A DNA stretch of 23,472 bases from JBLHOS01 sp047623825 (GTDB lineage: Bacteria > Pseudomonadota > Alphaproteobacteria > Rhodobacterales > Rhodobacteraceae), in assembly GCA_047623825.1 (NCBI GenBank), contig JBLHOS010000050.1, positions 1-23,472 of the forward strand. The letters are read 5' to 3'. Positions within the stretch are counted from its first letter, which is position 1. Every line of letters starts with the position of its first letter. The notes under the pieces were generated by a model. It had not been told where the DNA came from and ran no database searches. It saw only the letters and a program-made list of their open reading frames with translations. Position numbers and translations under genes: made by a program. Shown piece by piece: positions 1 to 7,543 of this stretch.

Positions 1-736
1 AATCGCTTTAGCTGATACATTGCCTCAGTGCGGACCCCATAATGGTTGATCTGCGCAAGATCCCATCCCTTGTCCTCACGTCCTATTCGCGGAAAGCTGC
101 GCGGCTTTATGCCGCTAAGCCAACGTAAATTCGGTCCCCATTTTGATTAATGGCGTGCCCGGTTCCATTAAGGACATCATTGGGCGTAAGCCCGTTTCCT
201 TCGGCCAGATAAGGGCGATGAATGTCGAGCCGGTTTATCTGTGGCCCAAAGCGGAAGAACGTCTTGACCGCCCAAGTTATTTCTTGTGTCGCAGCCGCTG
301 CCTTCACAAAATCCGATGAGATGAACCGGCGTCGCACCCCGTCGTTTCCGCTGTCACCAAACAGCCGCCAAGGGATCAGCATGCCCCAGGCAGCCCCGAG
401 CCGGTCAACCAATGCGCCAACTGTGCGATCACCCACATGGATATTGAGGTATTCGTCCAGATCTAGCCAAATCACTCAGTCACCTTTGGCCAACCCACCA
501 TCACTGGCCAGACGGCGCGCCGCCGATTGCTGTGCGGCTTGCCCCTGCTCAGGATTGTTCTCAATTGCTGTGATCCATCCCAATTCTGCCAATGCAGACA
601 GCATCTGGGCCGAACCATCATCGCAATCATTATGGGCGATCACGATCCTGTCGAAACCGATCGCACAGTGAAAGGCGACCCATTCAAGAAGGCAAGGTCC
701 CTCGTTGCGCAACGATGATATGAGGACGGTGCTCAT
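1..736 (-). pseudogene. Broken family-2-like glycosyltransferase (nonsense mutation plus frameshift), runs off left edge
   Basis: The frame from the ATG at 736 begins MSTVLISSLRNEGPCLLEW, the usual start of the glycosyltransferase-2-like family found in capsule or exopolysaccharide loci (nucleotide-sugar-dependent transfer). It reads to a TGA at 476-478. The same frame continues straight on with VIWLDLDEYLNI, which carries the LDLDE metal/nucleotide-binding motif. The family normally has a Trp before this motif, so a TGG to TGA change is the simplest explanation. The frame stops again at 107-109, but a neighbouring frame from about 118 down to 1 encodes WDLAQINHYGVRTEAMYQLK, the typical C-terminal block of the same family, so a frameshift lies near 107-130. 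Two lesions make this a pseudogene unless they are sequencing errors. It overlaps the preceding fragment by ATGA. Family identity is confident; the exact sugar is unknown. Confidence 0.8.
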
Positions 737-975
737 GGTGTGCCCGCAATCAGGCCGTTAAGTTCGGCGTGAACCTGTTGCGCGCGATATCGTGCGAATA
801 CCGCATTGGATGTTTCACAAGGCCTGTTGAGGCCTTGGTGAAGGCGCGAAATCTGGTCCTTGGGTTTGCCGATGGGATCAACCGCAGCACGCTCGGGTTT
901 GGCCCTTTTCGTAGTATCCAAAATAATTCCCAGTTCTGTGCACCATCGACTTGATTTGCAACATCCCCACAGAAC
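733..975 (-). pseudogene. Degraded C-terminal gene fragment upstream of the glycosyltransferase
   Basis: An open frame runs from just after a TAG at 976-978 to a TGA at 733-735 that overlaps the glycosyltransferase ATG (ATGA), the usual arrangement for a translationally coupled upstream gene. The C-terminal half, around QISRLHQGLNRPCETSNAVF and the final NGLIAGTP, reads like a real protein end. No start codon with a ribosome binding site and no domain can be recognised. A second frame of the same strand, near 920-985, also looks protein-like (GMLQIKSMVHRTGNYFGYYE), which fits frameshift decay. I do not recognise the family. It may have been another sugar or sulfate transferase from the same surface-polysaccharide locus, but that rests only on position. 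Confidence 0.35.
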
Positions 976-1137
976 CTACACCTTGACAAAGTCGATCGCG
1001 GGAAAAGAACACAGTTAAAATTGCTACATTCTGGCTTGCATGAACGGGGCGGTATGCACGGCTTTGAGCGAGGTTAGAGCAATCTCAACTGATATTTTGA
1101 CCGAATAACCGAATAAATATCTGTCCCAATGAACCGC
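976..1137. other. Gene-free spacer
   Basis: No convincing coding frame. The stretch is more A+T-rich than its surroundings near 1085-1120 and contains a short direct repeat, ACCGAATA twice in tandem near 1100-1117, just past the 3' end of the tetR gene. No hairpin with a T-run that would make a standard terminator was found for the paaI-paaK-tetR operon. Confidence 0.5.
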
Positions 1138-1734
1138 TTACAAATTCGGCAATCCGCCGATCACCAGATCTGCGATCAGCTGTGCGTGCGCACGGCGGGT
1201 GTCTGCATCGGCGTCACCGCTCCATTTATAATGCCAGTTGAGCATGCCAAAAACCGACATGGTCAGTGCCCACATCTTTTCGCGATCTGCGGCTACTTTG
1301 GGGGTAACTATCTGGGCCAACCGACTGCGGCAAACCTCGATCAATTCCCGCTGATACTCACGCAAAACGTCTTGCTGATCGTCGGGCAAGGTACGCGCAG
1401 TCGACAGTAAAACGTCATGCTCCGCGTCCGCCCCTTGATAGGCCAGAAGCACCTCACGCAGCACGATCCGCAGCTGTTTGGCTGGATCGTCATTGGGGTA
1501 ATTCAGGCCGCAAATATGGTCACGCAGGCCCCGCAGGTGGGTGTCGAGGATATCAAACAGCAAGGTCTCTTTGCTATCATAATAGTGGTAGATATTGGCT
1601 TTTGAGATCCCGCAGGCCGCCGCCACCCCGGACATTGAGGCGCGCCCATAACCTTCGTCGGCAAAAAGCCGTGCCGCAGCGCGCAAGATCGCTTGCCGCT
1701 TGTCATCGTGGTCTTGGGCAATCGGACGAGCCAC
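1138..1734 (-). CDS. paaR: TetR/AcrR-family repressor of the phenylacetate genes (PaaR-like)
   Basis: A 198-residue protein, the usual TetR length. The N-terminal helix-turn-helix lies at about residues 15-60, with the recognition region around SMSGVAAACGISKANIYHYY and the family-typical YDSKETLL following it. The C-terminal part is the helical ligand-binding and dimerisation domain. The start is GTG at 1734, three bases after the paaK stop, with an AAGG stretch upstream inside the end of paaK. It is the last gene of paaI-paaK-tetR, so it would be co-transcribed with its targets. In beta-proteobacteria and other groups, TetR-type PaaR proteins repress paa genes and are released by phenylacetyl-CoA. 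That this protein binds the palindrome at 3597-3610 is inferred from position and symmetry. The TetR call is firm; the PaaR role is probable. Confidence 0.85.
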   Translation of the reverse strand: MARPIAQDHDDKRQAILRAAARLFADEGYGRASMSGVAAACGISKANIYHYYDSKETLLFDILDTHLRGLRDHICGLNYPNDDPAKQLRIVLREVLLAYQGADAEHDVLLSTARTLPDDQQDVLREYQRELIEVCRSRLAQIVTPKVAADREKMWALTMSVFGMLNWHYKWSGDADADTRRAHAQLIADLVIGGLPNL

Positions 1735-1737
1735 CGG

Positions 1738-3048
1738 TTATGCCTTGGACCGGTTGTCGATAACGCGTATGGCTTTCCCCTGCGACCGGGCCACGCCGCC
1801 GGAGCTGTTGACGACGATTTTGGCCGTTATTCCCACAATATCCTTGACGTATTTTGCCAGGGTCGCGGCCTGATGGGCCCGTGCCTCGGGCCCGGCATGA
1901 TCTGGCAGGGGTTCGACATGAACGTGCATCGCGTCCATCCGTCCGTTGCTGACCAGTTCGATCTGAAAATGCGGGCTCAGGCCGGGGGTACGCAAGATTT
2001 GTTCCTCAATCTGGGTGGGGAATACATTGACACCGCGCAGGATGATCATGTCGTCCGACCGCCCCGTGACCTTTTCCATCCGGCGCATTGTGCGCGCCGT
2101 TCCGGGCAATAACCGGGTCAGATCGCGGGTGCGGTAGCGGATGATCGGTACCCCTTGCTTGGTCAGGGTGGTGAACACCAGTTCCCCCATTTGTCCATCG
2201 GCCACGACCTGACCGGTCTCTGGGTCGATGATTTCGGGGTAGAAGTGATCTTCCCAGATATGCAGACCGTCTTTGGCCTCAACACATTCATTGGCGACGC
2301 CGGGGCCCATAACCTCAGACAGGCCGTAGATATCGACTGCGTGCATATCGAACGCCTGTTCAACCTCGGCCCGCATGGCATTGGTCCAAGGCTCAGCCCC
2401 AAAGATCCCTACAGTTAATGAACAGGCGCGCGGATCAAGACCCATTCGTTGATATTGTTCAAGAATATTAAGCATATAAGATGGGGTAACCATGATCGTT
2501 GAGGGTTTGAAATCCTCAATCAATGTGACCTGCCGCTCAGTCATCCCACCAGAAACCGGGATCACCGTGCAGCCCAGTTTCTCGGCACCGTAATGCGCCC
2601 CAAGTCCGCCGGTGAATAGCCCGTAGCCGTAGGCCACATGCACCTTATCGCCGGGTTTGGTACCGCTGGCCCGCATCGATCGCGCGACCAACATCGCCCA
2701 GTTCTCAATATCATCGGCAGTGTAGCCCACCACTGTTGGTTTGCCCGTGGTGCCGGATGACGCGTGGATCCGGGTGATCTGGTCTTGTGGAACTGCGAAC
2801 ATGCCAAACGGATAGTTGTCGCGCAGATCGGATTTGACGGTGAACGGGAACTTCGCAAGGTCGGACAGTATGTGCAGATCGTCTGGATGCACGCCCGCCG
2901 CATCAAACTTGGCACGGTAATGGGGTACGTTTGCATAGGCATGGCTCAACGACCAGCGCAGGCGGTCCAGTTGCAGGGCGGTAATCTCATCCCGGCTGGC
3001 AATTTCGATTGGGTCCAGCGTGTTTCGGGCGGGGGTCAGATCCTTCAT
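1738..3048 (-). CDS. paaK: Phenylacetate-CoA ligase
   Basis: A 436-residue cytoplasmic ligase, the normal PaaK length, that activates phenylacetate with ATP and CoA to phenylacetyl-CoA, the first committed step of aerobic phenylacetate breakdown. The adenylate-forming P-loop HASSGTTGKPT is at residues 95-105. It is followed by the PaaK-typical YGYGLFTGGLGAHYGAEKLG, the DIYGLSEVMGPGVANEC block, the core motif YRTRDLT, and the C-terminal domain beginning near GRSDDMIILRGVNVFP. The ATG at 3048 overlaps the paaI stop (ATGA), so the two are translationally coupled, and the tetR gene follows after three bases. All expected motifs are present and there are no lesions. Confidence 0.96.
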   Translation of the reverse strand: MKDLTPARNTLDPIEIASRDEITALQLDRLRWSLSHAYANVPHYRAKFDAAGVHPDDLHILSDLAKFPFTVKSDLRDNYPFGMFAVPQDQITRIHASSGTTGKPTVVGYTADDIENWAMLVARSMRASGTKPGDKVHVAYGYGLFTGGLGAHYGAEKLGCTVIPVSGGMTERQVTLIEDFKPSTIMVTPSYMLNILEQYQRMGLDPRACSLTVGIFGAEPWTNAMRAEVEQAFDMHAVDIYGLSEVMGPGVANECVEAKDGLHIWEDHFYPEIIDPETGQVVADGQMGELVFTTLTKQGVPIIRYRTRDLTRLLPGTARTMRRMEKVTGRSDDMIILRGVNVFPTQIEEQILRTPGLSPHFQIELVSNGRMDAMHVHVEPLPDHAGPEARAHQAATLAKYVKDIVGITAKIVVNSSGGVARSQGKAIRVIDNRSKA

Positions 3049-3467
3049 GGCGCGGTCTCAAACAAGGTGCCGGGAATGGCGCGCGACTGGCCGCGAAATT
3101 GGGCCAAAACCGTACCATCGGGCCGCGTGACCGTCACATCATAGATGCCGTTGCGACCCATCAGGTAAACCTCACGGGCGGTAGCTGTTATTACCTCACT
3201 GCTTTGACCGGGGGCCAGATAACTGATGGTGTTGTGCTGGGCGACGGTCATTTGGTTGCGGCTGTTACAGGCATAGGCAAATGCCGTGTCGGCCAATGCA
3301 AAGGTGACGCCGCCATGCAAGATCCCGTGCCCATTGCAATGATGCGGCTGAACGGCCAGCGTCAGGGTTGCAGCCCCTTCGGTGACCGAGGTGATTTCAA
3401 AGCCGAACCACCGGGTCGCGTGATCATCTTTCAACATGGCGTCAGCCGCACGCTGTGCGATTGTCAT
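3045..3467 (-). CDS. paaI: Hydroxyphenylacetyl-CoA thioesterase PaaI
   Basis: A 140-residue hotdog-fold thioesterase. Known PaaI enzymes hydrolyse ring-hydroxylated phenylacetyl-CoA and related stalled thioesters, returning CoA to the pool. The signature HCNGHGILHGGVTFALADTA spans residues 43-62, and Asp60 is the catalytic acid equivalent of E. coli PaaI. An in-frame ATG lies 14 codons upstream at 3509, but the ATG at 3467 is preferred: it gives MTIAQRAADAMLKDD, matching the family N-terminus and length, and has a GGGGGA stretch upstream. It is the first gene of the minus-strand operon, overlaps paaK by four bases, and diverges from paaZ. Confidence 0.93.
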   Translation of the reverse strand: MTIAQRAADAMLKDDHATRWFGFEITSVTEGAATLTLAVQPHHCNGHGILHGGVTFALADTAFAYACNSRNQMTVAQHNTISYLAPGQSSEVITATAREVYLMGRNGIYDVTVTRPDGTVLAQFRGQSRAIPGTLFETAP

Positions 3468-3588
3468 GGTTCTGGATCCCCCTGCGTTGGCGCAGAAACG
3501 GGCGGCCATGGGGCCGTTGATCGGGTCTGGCCTCTGTTATCTTCTATTAGAAAAATCCACGTCATCAGCGCCCCCTATTTTAAAAAAC

Positions 3589-3617
3589 TTGCATAAACCA
3601 ACCGGTCGGTCAATAAA
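3589..3617 (+). promoter_or_regulatory. paaZ promoter with TetR-type operator between -35 and -10
   Basis: A -35-like TTGCAT (3589-3594) and a -10-like AATAAA (3612-3617) are exactly 17 bases apart. The spacer holds ACCAACCGGTCGGT (3597-3610), a 14-base inverted repeat matching its own complement at 12 of 14 positions around a central ACCGGT. Operators of this form are common for TetR repressors of acyl-CoA pathways. A repressor there would block RNA polymerase directly. The site lies 26 bases before the paaZ ATG and about 130 bases before the paaI start, so one repressor could control both divergent units. The promoter call is by inspection only. Confidence 0.6.
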
Positions 3618-3635
3618 TAATCAGAACTTGGGGGA

Positions 3636-5663
3636 ATGATGCCACAACAGGATATCCATAGCTTTGTTTGTGGTGAGTGGGTTGGACCGGGGCCGGGTGC
3701 GCGCGAAATTGCGAATGCCGTGACCGGTCAGATCTTTACCAAGGCTGGCAATGATGATCTTGATTTTGCCGCGATGATCGATTTTGCGACCTGCCGTGGT
3801 GGCCTGGCTTTGCGGGCGATGACGTTTCATCAGCGTGCAAAGATGCTCAAGGCATTGGCCACCTATCTGAATACTCATAAACAAGTGCTGTATGACGTCT
3901 CATTTGCCAGTGGTGGCACGCAATCGGATCATCTGATCGATATCGACGGCGGGATCGGAACGTTGTTGGTCTACGCCTCCAAGGGTCGCAAAGAACTGCC
4001 TGACGCGCAGGTTCTTCTGGACGGTGAGGTTGAGCAGTTGGGCCGATCTGGCACCTTTGTGGGGCAGCACATTTACACGTCTCTTCATGGTGTTGCCGTC
4101 CAAATTAACGCCTTTAATTTTCCAGTTTGGGGAATGTTGGAGAAGCTGGCGCCAAGCCTTTTGGCGGGTGTCCCGTCGATCGTGAAGCCCGCCACCATCA
4201 GCTGTTATGTCACCGAAGCCGCAGTGCGTTTGATGATCGAAAGTGGGCTTTTGCCTGCTGGCGCCGTGCAACTGGTAACCGGCGGATTGGGCAATACGTT
4301 GGAGCTGTTGGGCTGTCAGGATGTGGTCAGCTTTACCGGTTCGGCTGAGACTGCTCTGACATTGCGCACGACACCAAACCTGCTGCAAAACGCGGTGCGG
4401 TTCACGGCTGAACAAGATAGCCTGAATGCCTCTATCCTTGGGCCGGATGCCGGGCCGGGCACCCCCGAATTCGATCTATTCATCTCAGAGGTGGCGCGTG
4501 AGATGACTGCCAAAGCCGGTCAAAAATGTACCGCCATTCGCCGGGTCATCGCGCCGGACCCTTTTGTTCAGCCGGTGATTGAGGCGCTATCGCGGCGGCT
4601 GGCCAAAACCATTGTTGGCAATCCGCAAACCGGTGGCGTCACCATGGGTGCGCTGGTTTCAAACGCCCAAAAGGCTGACGTGCTGGCCAAGGCTGATCTG
4701 ATCAGTACCGAAGCTGTGCGGGTGTATGGCAATCAAGAATTTGCACCCTTGGGGGCCAACCACAACGGCGCATTTGTTGCCCCAATACTGTTTCACTGCA
4801 GCGACCCTGACCGTGCCGTCAAAGTGCATGAAACTGAGGCGTTTGGCCCGGTTTCCACGATCATGGGTTACCGCGATATCGACCATGCAATTACTTTAGC
4901 CAACAAGGGGCAGGGCAGTCTGGTTGCGTCTGTCATCACGCGTGACGCGGATGTTGCACGCCAGATTACATTGGGTGCTGGTGCCTATCATGGGCGGCTT
5001 TATTTCAATAATCGCGACAGCATGGGCGACAGCACAGGCCACGGATCACCAATGCCGCATATGGTTCATGGCGGGCCGGGGCGTGCGGGCGGTGGAGAGG
5101 AGCTGGGCGGCATTCGCGGCGTGAAACACTTCATGCAGCGTACCGCCATTCAGGCAAGCCCGGCTATTCTGACCGCCATCACTGACAAATGGGTGCCGGG
5201 TGCTGCAAAGACGACGCAAGAGGTCCATTTGTTTACGCGCCGGTTTGGTGAGCTTAGGATTGGCGATACGTTGACAACCGAACCGCGCGCAATCACGCTG
5301 GGTGATATCGCGCATTTTGCTGAATTCACCGGTGATACGTTTTACGCCCACATGGATGAGGACGCGGCTGCGCGGAATCCCTTCTTCCCAGGGCGCGTGG
5401 CGCACGGATATCTGCTGCTGTCGTTTGCCGCAGGGCTGTTTGTGGAGCCGAATGAGGGTCCTGTTTTGGCCAATACCGGGCTGGATCGTCTACGATTTAC
5501 CAAGCCTATCGTTCCGGGCGACACGATCAAGGTCGAGCTGACGGTCCTGCACAAGACCCCGCGCAATTGCGAATATGGTGAGGTGCGCTGGCATGTGCGG
5601 CTGATCAACCAGGACGCAGCCACCGCAGCGGAATACGAATTGCTGACAATGGTTTCGGTCTAG
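3636..5663 (+). CDS. paaZ: Bifunctional oxepin-CoA hydrolase / 3-oxo-5,6-dehydrosuberyl-CoA semialdehyde dehydrogenase
   Basis: A 675-residue two-domain enzyme. In the phenylacetate pathway it hydrolyses the oxepin-CoA ring with its C-terminal MaoC-like hydratase and oxidises the resulting aldehyde with its N-terminal NADP-dependent aldehyde dehydrogenase. The dehydrogenase part (about 1-520) has the general base Glu259 in FTAEQDS and the nucleophile Cys298 in AGQKCTAIRR. The hydratase part (about 535-675) has GDTFYAHMDEDAA with Asp567 and His572, spaced by five as in the E. coli enzyme, then FFPGRVAHGY. Two ATGs stand in tandem at 3636 and 3639, behind a GGGGGAA stretch, and either may be used. 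It is transcribed alone, divergent from paaI. No lesions. Confidence 0.96.
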   Translation: MMPQQDIHSFVCGEWVGPGPGAREIANAVTGQIFTKAGNDDLDFAAMIDFATCRGGLALRAMTFHQRAKMLKALATYLNTHKQVLYDVSFASGGTQSDHLIDIDGGIGTLLVYASKGRKELPDAQVLLDGEVEQLGRSGTFVGQHIYTSLHGVAVQINAFNFPVWGMLEKLAPSLLAGVPSIVKPATISCYVTEAAVRLMIESGLLPAGAVQLVTGGLGNTLELLGCQDVVSFTGSAETALTLRTTPNLLQNAVRFTAEQDSLNASILGPDAGPGTPEFDLFISEVAREMTAKAGQKCTAIRRVIAPDPFVQPVIEALSRRLAKTIVGNPQTGGVTMGALVSNAQKADVLAKADLISTEAVRVYGNQEFAPLGANHNGAFVAPILFHCSDPDRAVKVHETEAFGPVSTIMGYRDIDHAITLANKGQGSLVASVITRDADVARQITLGAGAYHGRLYFNNRDSMGDSTGHGSPMPHMVHGGPGRAGGGEELGGIRGVKHFMQRTAIQASPAILTAITDKWVPGAAKTTQEVHLFTRRFGELRIGDTLTTEPRAITLGDIAHFAEFTGDTFYAHMDEDAAARNPFFPGRVAHGYLLLSFAAGLFVEPNEGPVLANTGLDRLRFTKPIVPGDTIKVELTVLHKTPRNCEYGEVRWHVRLINQDAATAAEYELLTMVSV

Positions 5664-5851
5664 AATGAAGGAGGCTTGCCAAATTGGGCCGCAAGGGTGA
5701 GGCCTTGAAAGTTAGTCAAAGATGACGCCAAATCAAATCCATTACAGATGGAACATATGCTTAGTGGGGCCGAACGGGATGAGGTTGGCCTCAACATGTG
5801 GATAACAGACTAAATTAGATGCCGTTTTTTAGATCTTAGGGAGGATATTAC

Positions 5852-6892
5852 ATGACCAATCGAAGAACATTCTTAGGGGCAGTGAGTGGCCTGTCGCTGC
5901 TGGCTGTCAGTGCGACCGGCGCGTTCGCGCAAGAAGTCACGCTGAATCTTCACCAATTTCTACCAGCGCAAGCCAACGTGCCGCGCCTGATCCTGGATGT
6001 CTGGGCCGACAATGTAGAGCGTGATTCAGACGGTCGTATCCAGATCAACCGGTTCCCATCGATGCAACTTGGCGGCTCACCGCCAGAGCTTTTGGATCAA
6101 GCCGTTGACGGTGTGGCAGACATCGTTTGGACCGTCGTGGGTTATACGCCTGGGCGCTTCCCCTCGACCGAAGTGTTTGAGCTTCCGTTCATGGTTGAGG
6201 ATGCCCGCGCCGCATCCTACGCCTATTGGAACATGTACGAGGAGCATATGCAGGACGAATTTGCGGATGTTCATATCCTTGGTACTTGGGTCCACGGACC
6301 GGGCATGTTCCACACGGCTGATCCGGTTGAAGTTCCCGGCGACCTGAACGGTATGAAGATCCGTGGCGGATCGCGTCTCGTGAACCAACTGCTTGAGGCT
6401 ACGGGTGCCACACCTGTCGGGATGCCGGTTCCCGCCGTGTCTGAGGCGCTGTCGACTGGCGTTATTGATGGTGCGACCATTCCTTGGGAAGTGACCGGTG
6501 CGTTGCGTGTGTTAGAACTTGTTGAAAACCATACAGAGTTTGAGGGTCCGGCACTTTATAATCTGACCTTTGTTCTGGCGATGAACAATGACGCCTACGG
6601 CGCACTGCCTGACGATTTGAAGGCGGTTGTTGACCAGAATTCTGGCCTTGAGTTCTCAGTTTTTGCGGGCGGAACACAGGCTGACGCTGATGGCCCTGCA
6701 CGTGCACAGGCCGTTGAGCTGGGCAATAACATCATCACAATTGACGCAGAAACAGCGGCGTCTGATTGGCTACCGATTGTAGAGCCGATCTATGCAACAT
6801 GGATCGCGCAGATGGCCGAGTTGGGCATCGATGGTCAGGCCAGGATCGATCAGGCCCGCGCATTGATGGCAGAATACGACGCGAATAACTAA
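5852..6892 (+). CDS. dctP: TRAP transporter solute-binding protein, DctP family
   Basis: A 346-residue periplasmic binding protein that captures a carboxylate-type substrate and delivers it to the DctQM membrane pair. The N-terminus MTNRRTFLGAVSGLSLLAVS carries twin arginines before a hydrophobic stretch, so export may be by Tat, with likely cleavage after AFA at residue 26. DctP-family features follow: the DLNGMKIRGG strand, then VPAVSEALSTGVIDGATIPW, where the family's substrate-anchoring region sits. A very strong ribosome binding site, AGGGAGGA (5838-5845), precedes the ATG by six bases. A terminator-like hairpin follows the stop, so this gene may be expressed above dctQM. The substrate cannot be read from the sequence. 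The neighbouring paa and dehydrogenase genes hint at an organic acid, but weakly. Confidence 0.93.
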   Translation: MTNRRTFLGAVSGLSLLAVSATGAFAQEVTLNLHQFLPAQANVPRLILDVWADNVERDSDGRIQINRFPSMQLGGSPPELLDQAVDGVADIVWTVVGYTPGRFPSTEVFELPFMVEDARAASYAYWNMYEEHMQDEFADVHILGTWVHGPGMFHTADPVEVPGDLNGMKIRGGSRLVNQLLEATGATPVGMPVPAVSEALSTGVIDGATIPWEVTGALRVLELVENHTEFEGPALYNLTFVLAMNNDAYGALPDDLKAVVDQNSGLEFSVFAGGTQADADGPARAQAVELGNNIITIDAETAASDWLPIVEPIYATWIAQMAELGIDGQARIDQARALMAEYDANN

Positions 6893-6900
6893 GACAGGTT

Positions 6901-6933
6901 AAGGCCGCTATACGTTTATTGTAGCGGCCTTTT
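6901..6933 (+). terminator. Terminator-like hairpin between dctP and dctQ
   Basis: A perfect 10-bp stem, AAGGCCGCTA (6901-6910) with TAGCGGCCTT (6922-6931), encloses an 11-base loop and runs into a short T-tract (6930-6933). It starts eight bases after the dctP stop. The short T-run suggests partial termination or protection of the dctP mRNA 3' end, which would give more binding protein than permease. Confidence 0.8.
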
Positions 6934-6958
6934 CTATGCAGGCATTGGAAAGTGGGCG

Positions 6959-7543
6959 ATGTACCATTTCTTTTACAAGATATCACGGATCATGACCTAT
7001 CTTGGGGGTGCCATGTTGTCGGCGCTGATTGTGCTGACTGGGTTGTCCGTGGCCGGGCGTTCCCTAAACGGTTTCTTGCATTCTGACTGGATGGATAGGG
7101 TCGCACCGGGCTTTGCTGATTGGGCACTTGGCACCGGCGTCGGCCCGATAAACGGTGATTTTGAACTAATCGAGGCAGGCATTGCGTTTGCTGTCTTTGC
7201 GTTCTTGCCGCTGTGCCAACTAACCGGCGGTCATGCGTCGGTTGATGTCTTTACCAATTTGATGTCCGATCGAGTAAATCGCGCCTTGCGGTTGATCACT
7301 GAGATTCTGTTTGCCGCTGTGCTGGTGTTGATCGCAGTTCAACTTTTTGCAGGCATGCAAAGCAAATTCAGGTCTGGGCAAACCACGTTTCTGGTCGAAT
7401 TTCCAGTTTGGTGGGCCTACGCACTTAGCCTGATAGGTGCTGTCGTTGCCGCAGCAGTCGGCGTCTATGTGGCGGTGACGCGTCTGCGCGAAACGGTCAC
7501 GGGCCAACAGATCCTGCCAGTTGATCTGGGGGCGGACCATTGA
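6959..7543 (+). CDS. dctQ: TRAP transporter small permease, DctQ family
   Basis: A 194-residue protein with four hydrophobic segments (about residues 13-33, 70-90, 108-128 and 148-172), the DctQ topology. It pairs with DctM in the inner membrane and helps dock the loaded binding protein. The family hallmark, an acidic pair before the second helix, is present as GDFELIEAGIAFAVF, followed by HASVDVF. The stretch between helix 1 and this motif (residues 36-65, with HSDWMDRVAPGFADWALGTG) is longer than in short DctQ proteins. The ATG at 6959 follows a GGAAAG stretch. The gene lies 66 bases after dctP, beyond the hairpin, and its stop overlaps the dctM start. Confidence 0.9.
   Translation: MYHFFYKISRIMTYLGGAMLSALIVLTGLSVAGRSLNGFLHSDWMDRVAPGFADWALGTGVGPINGDFELIEAGIAFAVFAFLPLCQLTGGHASVDVFTNLMSDRVNRALRLITEILFAAVLVLIAVQLFAGMQSKFRSGQTTFLVEFPVWWAYALSLIGAVVAAAVGVYVAVTRLRETVTGQQILPVDLGADH

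Noticed and set aside
1100..1117. Tandem ACCGAATA repeat as a CRISPR or phase-variation tract
   Set aside because: Only two short copies, no spacers, and outside any gene; no functional reading can be supported.
3468..3509. Longer paaI start (14 extra codons)
   Set aside because: The extra residues do not match the family and the upstream sequence lacks a good ribosome binding site; the ATG at 3467 fits length and motif spacing.
5664..5851. A specific promoter for dctP
   Set aside because: Some TTG-starting hexamers (for example TTGGCC at 5785-5790) can be paired with A+T-rich stretches, but none has both good elements and proper spacing; only the ribosome binding site is convincing.
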